Source: an uncultured Prevotellaceae bacterium
Lineage (GTDB): Bacteria > Bacteroidota > Bacteroidia > Bacteroidales > Bacteroidaceae
Length of the DNA stretch: 5,372 bases
Direction of reading: 5' to 3'
NCBI GenBank assembly: GCA_946187025.1
Contig: CAMHPM010000134.1
Coordinates: forward strand, 1-5,372
The position numbers and the translations under genes were made by a program. The notes beneath the pieces were generated by a model. That model saw only the letters and a list, made by a program, of their open reading frames with translations. It was not told the origin of the DNA and did not search any database. Positions 1-5,372 of this stretch are shown here, in pieces. Position 1 is the first letter of the stretch, and every line of letters begins with the position of its first letter.

Positions 1-1
1 C

Positions 2-1711
2 CTTGAGGGTGAAGGAACCGAATGGACCATCAGAACCGATGCACCGATACATGTCAACAACAGCCACTACACAGTGCTGAAGACCACACAGGCAGGTGCA
101 TCGCTGCAAAACGAGGGATTCGACGGAATCACTGTAAAGAAAGGCGAACGCTACAACCTCAGCCTCTTCCTCAAACGAATGGAAGGTGCAGGCAAGGTGG
201 TCGTGAAACTCATCGATGGCAACAAAACACTGGCCGAAGCACGACTCACTGCCACCACCGCATGGAAACAGCAGAAGGCAGTGCTCACAACCAAAGCCGA
301 TGCAACCAAGGCAAGACTATCAATCCAGCCACAGGAAGCCGGACAGATTGCCGTTGACTTCGTGAGCCTATTCCCGCAAAAGACATTCAAGAACCGAAGC
401 AACGGCCTGCGTCCCGACCTGGCACAAGCGGTAGCCGACATCCATCCTCGATTCGTGCGCTTCCCTGGCGGATGCGTCAGCCACGGACAAGGTCTCGACA
501 ACATGTACCGGTGGATATACACCGTAGGTCCGCTGTGGGAACGCAAGTCGCTGCCAAACATCTGGAACTACCACCAGTCGATGGGCCTCGGATTCTTCGA
601 ATACTTCCAGTTCTGCGAAGACATAGGTGCCGAACCGCTGCCGGTACTGCCTGCAGGCGTGCCATGTCAGAACTCAAGTTACCAGGGACACGGTCAGCAA
701 GGCGGACTCCCATTTGCAGGCGAAGACTTCAAGGTGCCACACCAGAACCCACTGCCGACGATGGAGGAATATCTCGAAGAGCTGTGCAACCTCATCGAAT
801 GGGCTAACGGCGACCCAAAGACCTCGAAGTGGGCAAAGATGCGCGCCGATGCAGGTCATCCACAGCCGTTCAACCTCAAGTATCTCGGCATCGGAAACGA
901 AGACCTCATATCCGACGTGTTCACCGAGCGCTTCAACTTCCTCAACCGAGGCATCAAGCAACGCTACCCCGACATTGAGGTGGTAGGCACCGTAGGTCCG
1001 TTCTTCGAAGGCAGCGACTACGAATACGGATGGCAGCTGGCACGCAAAGAAAACGTTGACATCGTTGACGAACACTACTATGTTGACCCGGGATGGTACA
1101 TACACAACCAAAACTACTACGACCGCTACGACCGCAACGGCACCAAAGTGTATCTAGGCGAATGGGCAAGCCGCAACAACCGACTGGAAAACGCACTGGC
1201 CGAAGCACTCCACATCACCACCCTCGAGCGAAATGCCGACGTGGTTGTGATGTCGTCCTACGCACCACTCTTCTGCAAAGAAGGACACTCAAACTGGAAC
1301 CCCGACCTCATTTACTTCAACAACGAAGGCATCACCACCCTCACACCAAGCTACCAAGTGCAACGACTGGCCGGACAGAACAGCGGATGCCAATACATAC
1401 CAGCTGCACTGAAAGTGAGAGGCAACAACGACGTACAACTGCGCGTGGCACAATCGGTGGTGAAGGCCGAGAACGGCGACATCATTGTCAAGCTAGTCAA
1501 CATGCTGCCTGTCAATGTAAAGACAGAGATTGACCTCGCCGGCATCGACGGATATGACACGAAAGCCAAACTGACCGTCATGACCGGAAACCCATCCGAC
1601 CGCACTGCCGCACCTACAGAATCGAGCATCGACATTCAGCCACAGTTCAGCTACGAACTGCCTAAATACAGTTTCACCGTCATTCGCATAAATGCCAAGC
1701 AAAGCAAGTAA
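2..1711 (+). CDS. GH51 alpha-L-arabinofuranosidase, 5'-truncated by window edge
   Basis: Glycoside hydrolase that would remove terminal alpha-L-arabinofuranosyl groups from arabinan, arabinoxylan or arabino-oligosaccharides by the retaining mechanism. The reading frame is open from base 2 to the TAA at 1709-1711 (569 residues here), so the true start lies upstream; the GTG at 74 is an internal Val. Fragment residues ~1-120 look like a beta-sandwich carbohydrate-binding-like domain ending in the family-typical DFVSLFPQKTFKNR. The (beta/alpha)8 barrel follows, with RFPGGC near residue 150 and VLPAGVPCQN near 220. The probable acid/base is E300 in GIGNEDL and the nucleophile is E387 in YLGEWA. 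The C-terminal ~170 residues fit the arabinofuranosidase C-terminal beta domain. Both catalytic Glu residues are present, so the visible part looks intact. The signal peptide, if any, is out of view, so location (periplasm or surface) cannot be judged. Family call is firm; the exact substrate is not. Confidence 0.93.
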   Translation, partial: LEGEGTEWTIRTDAPIHVNNSHYTVLKTTQAGASLQNEGFDGITVKKGERYNLSLFLKRMEGAGKVVVKLIDGNKTLAEARLTATTAWKQQKAVLTTKADATKARLSIQPQEAGQIAVDFVSLFPQKTFKNRSNGLRPDLAQAVADIHPRFVRFPGGCVSHGQGLDNMYRWIYTVGPLWERKSLPNIWNYHQSMGLGFFEYFQFCEDIGAEPLPVLPAGVPCQNSSYQGHGQQGGLPFAGEDFKVPHQNPLPTMEEYLEELCNLIEWANGDPKTSKWAKMRADAGHPQPFNLKYLGIGNEDLISDVFTERFNFLNRGIKQRYPDIEVVGTVGPFFEGSDYEYGWQLARKENVDIVDEHYYVDPGWYIHNQNYYDRYDRNGTKVYLGEWASRNNRLENALAEALHITTLERNADVVVMSSYAPLFCKEGHSNWNPDLIYFNNEGITTLTPSYQVQRLAGQNSGCQYIPAALKVRGNNDVQLRVAQSVVKAENGDIIVKLVNMLPVNVKTEIDLAGIDGYDTKAKLTVMTGNPSDRTAAPTESSIDIQPQFSYELPKYSFTVIRINAKQSK

Positions 1712-3359
1712 CAGCCGTCTGGCTATTAACGCAGAATATACAGCCGCAACACTTCACCCTCTCATTCCAGAGGGTGAAGTTGCTTTGCCCCAGCATTTCA
1801 CCTATCCATTTCTCTACACCCCCCACCCTCTTGCCGTACAAGCAGCACAACAACTTCGCAACTATCTCGAGTCACACCCCCAATGGCAGGCCGAGATATC
1901 GCGCGGCAAGATGTTTGGCGTGCTGGTAGTTAAAGCTGATGCGAGGGAGCAAGAGCTACAAAAAGAGCAAGAAACACAAAGCCCCATCCATGAGGTCGAA
2001 CTGGGCTGTGAGCAAGAGTTACAAAAAGAGCAAGAAACACAAAGCCTCCCCGCGTCGTCAGTGCTCGGCGGTTTGCCCGCCGAGGCTCCCCTTCTCTTCT
2101 TCCTCGCCGCCTTTTCCGGCCTCCTCGATGGCAAGAACCGCCAGCAAGGCTTCGTGCCACCCATCTTCGATCTCCAGCAGCCAGGGCAATACTTCCAGCA
2201 AGAGGATGCCGAGATAAGCCAAATGCCCGACAGCGAAGCCAAGAGCCTCCGTTCACGCAACCTGCAACTATGGCTTTTCAACCAATACGCCGTACTGAAC
2301 GCACACGGGACGAGCCGCACCCTCACCGACATCTTCGACCACGAGACATGCCGCATACCGCCATCGGGAGCCGGTGAATGCTGCGCCCCGAAACTCCTGC
2401 AGTATGCCTACAGCCACAACCTGCATCCGCTATGCATGGCCGAATTCTGGATGGGAGCCTCGCCACGAGGTGAACTGCGCTACGACGGCGACTACTACCC
2501 CGCCTGCCAAGCTAAGTGCAAACCCATACTGCGCCACATGTTGCAAGGACTCGATGTGGAGGAAAACCCACTGCTACCTATACTCCGACAACGAGCAAAG
2601 GAGATGCGCATCATCTACGACGACCCATACATCGTGGCCATAAATAAGCCAGCCGGAATGCTCGCCGTACGTGGCAACATCGATGCCCCAAGCGTGGAAT
2701 CCGAAATAGAGAAACTATACAATGACAGCCAGCACGTGCCTTCCCTCACTTCTGGGGATTCTTCCCTTTCGGGGGATAAGACGGAGGCTTGCACTACTTT
2801 CCCCGTTCACCGCCTCGATATGGACACCTCGGGCATCATGCTCATCGCCAAAAGCCAAGAGATACACCGCGAGCTGCAAGTGCAGTTCTACCGCCACATC
2901 ATCAAGAAACGCTATGTAGCCCTGCTCGATGGCATCGTGGCTGAAGACAGCGGAACCATCGACCTCCCACTTTCGCCCAATGCCCTCGATCGTCCGCGCC
3001 AGATGGTGAACCACCTGCATGGCAAGCCTGCCGTCACTCGATATGAAGTCATCAGACGCACCGACGATGGCCACACCCTCGTAGCTTTCTACCCCGAAAC
3101 CGGACGCACCCACCAACTACGTGTACATGCAGCCAGCCCCGAAGGCCTCGGATGCCCCATCGTTGGCGACCGCCTCTATTCGCCAGGAGGCATGACGCAG
3201 CAAAATCCTATGCACATGCCTGAAGGGCGCTTGATGCTTCATGCCCAATCGATTGACTTCATACATCCACATACAGGTGAAAAGATGGTACTCACCACAC
3301 CCCTGCCCAACGAATTCAATATTGAAATGTATGGTTCTACAATAAAGGACTCAGAATAA
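1692..3359 (+). CDS. RluA-family RNA pseudouridine synthase, long Bacteroidetes form with N-terminal extension
   Basis: Cytoplasmic enzyme converting uridine to pseudouridine in rRNA or tRNA; the target site cannot be told from sequence. The protein has 555 residues, much longer than the ~220-330 of classical RluA/RluC/RluD. The catalytic domain spans ~305-545: IIYDDPYIVAINKPAGM (307-323), HRLDMDTSG (373-381) with the probable catalytic Asp D376, and GRTHQLRVHA (471-480). The first ~300 residues form the extra domain of long RluA homologues, with blocks GKMFGVLVV (72-80), LAAFSG (138-143), FVPPIFD (154-160), GECCAPKLL (228-236) and CKPILRHMLQGL (276-287). No S4 domain is seen. ATG 1692 is the only in-frame ATG before the conserved LHPL block at residue 21, so it is the best start. 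It overlaps the arabinofuranosidase gene by 20 bases, suggesting co-transcription and perhaps coupled translation. Two low-complexity insertions, ~82-132 and ~345-370, interrupt otherwise conserved stretches without breaking the frame. Confidence 0.92.
   Translation: MPSKASNSRLAINAEYTAATLHPLIPEGEVALPQHFTYPFLYTPHPLAVQAAQQLRNYLESHPQWQAEISRGKMFGVLVVKADAREQELQKEQETQSPIHEVELGCEQELQKEQETQSLPASSVLGGLPAEAPLLFFLAAFSGLLDGKNRQQGFVPPIFDLQQPGQYFQQEDAEISQMPDSEAKSLRSRNLQLWLFNQYAVLNAHGTSRTLTDIFDHETCRIPPSGAGECCAPKLLQYAYSHNLHPLCMAEFWMGASPRGELRYDGDYYPACQAKCKPILRHMLQGLDVEENPLLPILRQRAKEMRIIYDDPYIVAINKPAGMLAVRGNIDAPSVESEIEKLYNDSQHVPSLTSGDSSLSGDKTEACTTFPVHRLDMDTSGIMLIAKSQEIHRELQVQFYRHIIKKRYVALLDGIVAEDSGTIDLPLSPNALDRPRQMVNHLHGKPAVTRYEVIRRTDDGHTLVAFYPETGRTHQLRVHAASPEGLGCPIVGDRLYSPGGMTQQNPMHMPEGRLMLHAQSIDFIHPHTGEKMVLTTPLPNEFNIEMYGSTIKDSE
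1947..2046 (+). repeat. Two-copy 37-bp direct repeat inside the pseudouridine synthase gene
   Basis: Copies at 1947-1983 and 2010-2046 match at 36 of 37 bases and are separated by 26 bases (period 63 bases, 21 codons). Each encodes EQELQKEQETQS (protein residues 86-97 and 107-118). The single difference, C1956 versus T2019, is silent (CTA/TTA, both Leu). The repeat sits between the conserved blocks GKMFGVLVV and LAAFSG. The encoded Glu/Gln/Lys-rich stretch is probably a flexible or helical surface loop. It was seen by direct reading; the origin is unknown. Confidence 0.95.
2064..2084 (+). repeat. GC-rich perfect hairpin (8-bp stem, 5-base loop) inside the pseudouridine synthase gene
   Basis: CTCGGCGG (2064-2071) pairs perfectly with CCGCCGAG (2077-2084) around the loop TTTGC, followed by a pyrimidine-rich run. 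It begins 17 bases after the second copy of the 37-bp repeat and lies at the downstream edge of the same insertion. It could be part of a REP-like or other short dispersed element, or could arise by chance from GC-rich codons. It has no T-tract, so it is not called a terminator. Confidence 0.7.
2741..2776 (+). repeat. Two tandem imperfect mini-hairpin units (SLTSGD/SSLSGD) inside the pseudouridine synthase gene
   Basis: Two similar units, 2741-2758 and 2762-2776, each start TTCCC and end in a G-run followed by GAT, so each can fold as a small TCCC/GGGA hairpin. They encode SLTSGD and SSLSGD (about residues 351-361). They lie in the loop between the VESEIEKLY segment and the catalytic HRLD motif, a stretch that is normally short in RluA proteins. 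The units are short and imperfect, so the call rests on their side-by-side similarity. Confidence 0.55.
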
Positions 3360-3379
3360 AGAAATCGCATCATTCGTTT

Positions 3380-4447
3380 ATGATTCATCCATCAAAATAT
3401 ACAACAAACTGCAGTAAGAATAGCAAGCCCCGGATAAGGTTTCGGCTGATTGGAATACATGCATTGAGCATTATTCTGACATTTTCATTATCGGTCGATG
3501 AAGTGACGGCACAGAATTCACTTAAACGCGACTTTCAGAATTCGCGTATTATCAGCCGCTTTGACAGCATTCTGACTCAGAACTACAGCAAGAACGATAT
3601 AGACACGACCTACCTGATACGCCCTAAGACAAAGTGGACCATAAGATTGCGCATGAACATATCGGGCTCTGACATCAAAGCCGAGGGATATGAAAACGAC
3701 CGGCGTTTCGTGTCGAAGATGTCCGCAGAAAGGAAGGGAACCATCAGTGCAGGTGTGAGTTATCTTGGTTTTTCGCTCAACATGGCCCTCAATCCAGCCA
3801 AGATTCTCGGCAAATATCACGACTTCGAACTGAACTTCAACTCTTACGGCAAACGCTTCGGTTTTGATTTTGCATATCAGGATGCGAGCAACTTCACAGG
3901 CTGGCATAAAACAGGAGAAGCGGCTCGAATCGACCTTCCAGCCGACATCCTTACCCTAAAGACACTTAACTTTAATACTTATTATGCCTTTAACTACCGC
4001 CGGTTCTCGTACCCTGCCGCATTCTCACAGAACTACATACAGAAACGTTCGGCTGGCAGTTTCATGCTGGGTGCTTCAGCACAAGGGCAACACGGAACAA
4101 TAAACACCGAGGAGAAGATGGATTTCAAGATGACCAACATCGGTATAGGTGGCGGCTACGGCTATAACTACGTGCCCTCGCAGGGGTGGTTGCTACACAT
4201 CTCGGCCCTGCCAACACTCATCATCTACAGCCGCACATCGATGAACATCGGCGGTACACGAGTGCCGCTACACTATCATTTTCCAGAAATCATAATTACC
4301 AGCCGTGGTGCTGCAGTACGCCAGATAGGCAACAAGTTCTTCGGGGTCTCGATGGTGTTCAACACCACCAGCATAGGCAACACAAAAAGTCTTGCCGTTG
4401 AAAACCAGAAATGGCACGCACGGGCATTTTTCGGCATCAGGTTATGA
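3380..4447 (+). CDS. Probable DUF4421-family secreted or outer-membrane protein
   Basis: Protein of 355 residues without known biochemical function. The N-terminus has a basic region (R18, R20, R22), a hydrophobic core at ~23-39 and a plausible signal peptidase I site V-T-A|Q after A44, so export is likely. The segment DIDTTYLIRPKTKW (73-86) and the C-terminal KWHARAFFGIRL resemble the Bacteroidetes DUF4421 family as I remember it. The rest alternates polar and aromatic residues (for example FGFDFAYQ, NFNTYYAFNYRRFSY, IGIGGGYGYNY), as in a transmembrane beta-barrel, and the chain ends in hydrophobic residues. Outer-membrane location is therefore inferred. ATG 3380 is the only in-frame ATG before the signal peptide. 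The resulting n-region is long (~22 residues), so a non-ATG start further in is possible. It begins 20 bases after the pseudouridine synthase stop with no clear promoter between, which fits an operon. The first third is more AT-rich than the genes upstream. Confidence 0.75.
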   Translation: MIHPSKYTTNCSKNSKPRIRFRLIGIHALSIILTFSLSVDEVTAQNSLKRDFQNSRIISRFDSILTQNYSKNDIDTTYLIRPKTKWTIRLRMNISGSDIKAEGYENDRRFVSKMSAERKGTISAGVSYLGFSLNMALNPAKILGKYHDFELNFNSYGKRFGFDFAYQDASNFTGWHKTGEAARIDLPADILTLKTLNFNTYYAFNYRRFSYPAAFSQNYIQKRSAGSFMLGASAQGQHGTINTEEKMDFKMTNIGIGGGYGYNYVPSQGWLLHISALPTLIIYSRTSMNIGGTRVPLHYHFPEIIITSRGAAVRQIGNKFFGVSMVFNTTSIGNTKSLAVENQKWHARAFFGIRL

Positions 4448-4457
4448 AGATATAACC

Positions 4458-4488
4458 CCAAAATGATGTAATCACAGTAACATTTTGG
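4458..4488. repeat. 8-bp perfect inverted repeat after the DUF4421 gene
   Basis: CCAAAATG (4458-4465) and CATTTTGG (4481-4488) are perfect inverted copies around a 15-base spacer. The repeat starts 11 bases after the DUF4421 stop and ends 9 bases before the -33 element of the next promoter. It could be a weak transcription terminator or a binding site for a dimeric regulator of the glucokinase gene. The stem is AT-rich, the loop is long and no T-tract follows, so a Rho-independent terminator is not well supported. Confidence 0.5.
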
Positions 4489-4497
4489 TCTAAACAC

Positions 4498-4528
4498 TTT
4501 GCCAGACAAATGATTTTGTGTAATTTTG
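4498..4528 (+). promoter_or_regulatory. Bacteroidetes-type sigma-ABfr promoter for the glucokinase gene
   Basis: TTTG at 4498-4501 (-33 element) and TAATTTTG at 4521-4528 (-7 element, consensus TAnnTTTG) are separated by 19 bases, a full match to the described Bacteroides housekeeping promoter. Transcription would start around 4533-4538, giving a leader of roughly 20-25 bases before ATG 4558. The leader has no obvious Shine-Dalgarno sequence, as is usual in this phylum. Confidence 0.82.
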
Positions 4529-4557
4529 TCCCCAAATACTAACATTGCTTACTGAAT

Positions 4558-5372
4558 ATGGAACACAACAAGAAATATACCATTGGTGTCGATCTTGGAG
4601 GCACCAATACTGTTTTCGGAATCGTTGATACAGACGGAAACATACTATGCGAAGACTCCATCAAGACACAATCCTACCCTTATATTGCCGATTTCATCGA
4701 TGCAAGCATCGAATGTATGAAACCCCTCATTGCGCAGGTGGGAGGCATCGAAGCCATAAGCGGCATGGGTATTGGTGCACCTAATGGTAATTTCAACACC
4801 GGCCGTCTCGTTGCACCGCCCAACCTTCCGTGGAAAGGCAGCACCCCGCTTGCTCAGTTATTTGCCGACCGCCTTGGTCTGCCCGTGCGTCTCACCAACG
4901 ATGCCAACGCAGCCGCTATGGGCGAAATGAAGTTCGGAGCTGCACGGGGCATGAAAGACTTCGTGCTCATCACGCTGGGCACAGGTGTTGGTAGCGGCAT
5001 TGTGGCTAACGGTCAAATGGTTGTAGGACACGACGGACTTGCTGGCGAACTGGGACACATCAGGGTGCTCAATCCCCTGCCTCCACGCCTCTGCAGTTGC
5101 GGGCGTCAAGGTTGTCTCGAGGCCTACTGCTCGGCACGCGGCATCGTTCAGACAGCAGTCGATTTGCTGGCCTCCACATCGCAGCAGAGCCTGCTGCGCA
5201 TCATCCCCGGAGCCGAGCTCTCTACCTACGAGATATACAAAGCTGCCCGACAGGACGACGAGATTGCACTCCGCACTTTTGCCGTGATGGGCGAGATACT
5301 CGGATCGGCTTGTGCCGACTTCACCACCTTCTCCTCTCCGGTCCAGACGACATTCGTGCCAAGTGCGAGGCG
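4558..5372 (+). CDS. ROK-family glucokinase, 3'-truncated by window edge
   Basis: Cytoplasmic sugar kinase, most likely ATP-dependent phosphorylation of glucose to glucose 6-phosphate at the entry to glycolysis. The frame is open from ATG 4558 to the window end (271 codons; the family is usually ~310-330). Motifs in order: ATP-phosphate loop DLGGTN (12-17), GIGAPN (71-76), NDANAAAMGE (114-123) with probable catalytic base D115, LGTGVGSGI (140-148), GELGH (163-167), and the ROK zinc motif CSCGRQGCLE (179-188). H167, C179, C181 and C186 are the expected zinc ligands, and E164, H167 and E188 the expected sugar contacts. ATG 4558 places DLGGTN at the usual distance from the N-terminus and lies ~30 bases after a consensus promoter. 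Glucose is inferred from the motif set; another hexose or N-acetylhexosamine is possible. After ADFTTFSSP (~residue 261) the sequence leaves the family pattern, which normally reads on to a hydrophobic stretch with GG. A frameshift or chimeric end is suspected over the last ~30 bases. Confidence 0.92.
   Translation, partial: MEHNKKYTIGVDLGGTNTVFGIVDTDGNILCEDSIKTQSYPYIADFIDASIECMKPLIAQVGGIEAISGMGIGAPNGNFNTGRLVAPPNLPWKGSTPLAQLFADRLGLPVRLTNDANAAAMGEMKFGAARGMKDFVLITLGTGVGSGIVANGQMVVGHDGLAGELGHIRVLNPLPPRLCSCGRQGCLEAYCSARGIVQTAVDLLASTSQQSLLRIIPGAELSTYEIYKAARQDDEIALRTFAVMGEILGSACADFTTFSSPVQTTFVPSAR

Noticed and set aside
74..76. GTG as a start codon for the arabinofuranosidase
   Set aside because: The frame is open upstream to base 2 and the upstream residues (for example HVNNSHYTVLKT) match the GH51 family, so the gene starts outside the window.
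1947..2046. 37-bp repeats with a 26-bp spacer, CRISPR-like dimensions
   Set aside because: Only two copies, lying in frame inside a conserved enzyme gene, with no further repeats or cas genes in the window; better explained as an intragenic direct repeat.
1862..2356. Long antisense open frame (164 codons) over the insertion
   Set aside because: Cys/Ser-rich low-complexity product with no recognisable domain, opposite a well-supported gene; a by-product of codon composition.
2715..3116. Antisense open frame (133 codons) over the catalytic domain of the pseudouridine synthase
   Set aside because: No family resemblance and fully overlapped by conserved RluA motifs on the + strand.
3340..3380. 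Possible promoter for the DUF4421 gene
   Set aside because: No TAnnTTTG element with a TTTG at the right distance was found before the ATG; transcription from upstream is more likely.
4458..4500. Rho-independent terminator
   Set aside because: AT-rich stem, 15-base loop and no T-run after the second arm; kept only as an inverted repeat.
4276..4545. Antisense open frame (89 codons) covering the DUF4421 3' end and the intergenic region
   Set aside because: No recognisable product; it would run through the consensus promoter and lies opposite conserved coding sequence.

Overview
The window looks like a piece of a Bacteroidales chromosome, probably Prevotellaceae or a relative. The evidence is three protein types with strong Bacteroidetes flavour (a GH51 arabinofuranosidase of the Bacteroides/Prevotella type, a long RluA-family enzyme with the extra N-terminal domain, and a DUF4421-type envelope protein), the absence of clear Shine-Dalgarno sites, and a textbook Bacteroidetes promoter (TTTG, 19 bases, TAnnTTTG). 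The genus is inference. All four genes lie on the + strand.

Layout. Positions 2-1711 are the 3' part of a GH51 alpha-L-arabinofuranosidase gene whose start lies outside the window. It overlaps by 20 bases the start of an RluA-family RNA pseudouridine synthase gene (1692-3359). Twenty bases later comes a probable DUF4421 secreted or outer-membrane protein (3380-4447). The close packing suggests these three are co-transcribed. A 110-base intergenic region (4448-4557) holds an 8-bp inverted repeat and a consensus promoter. This promoter starts a new unit with a ROK-family glucokinase gene (4558 to the window end, incomplete at the 3' side). No stretch longer than 300 bases lacks a gene.

Functionally, the arabinofuranosidase (arabinose release from plant polysaccharides) and the glucokinase (glucose phosphorylation) fit a glycan-degrading gut or rumen bacterium. 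The pseudouridine synthase is a housekeeping RNA-modification enzyme with no obvious link to them. No new multi-gene system is visible. The most unusual structure is inside the pseudouridine synthase gene: two in-frame, low-complexity insertions at probable surface loops. One contains a 37-bp direct repeat plus a GC-rich hairpin. The other has two small hairpin-like units just before the catalytic motif. They look like short repeat elements domesticated as coding sequence. A second oddity is that the last ~30 bases of the window no longer match the expected ROK protein, which suggests a frameshift or a chimeric end.
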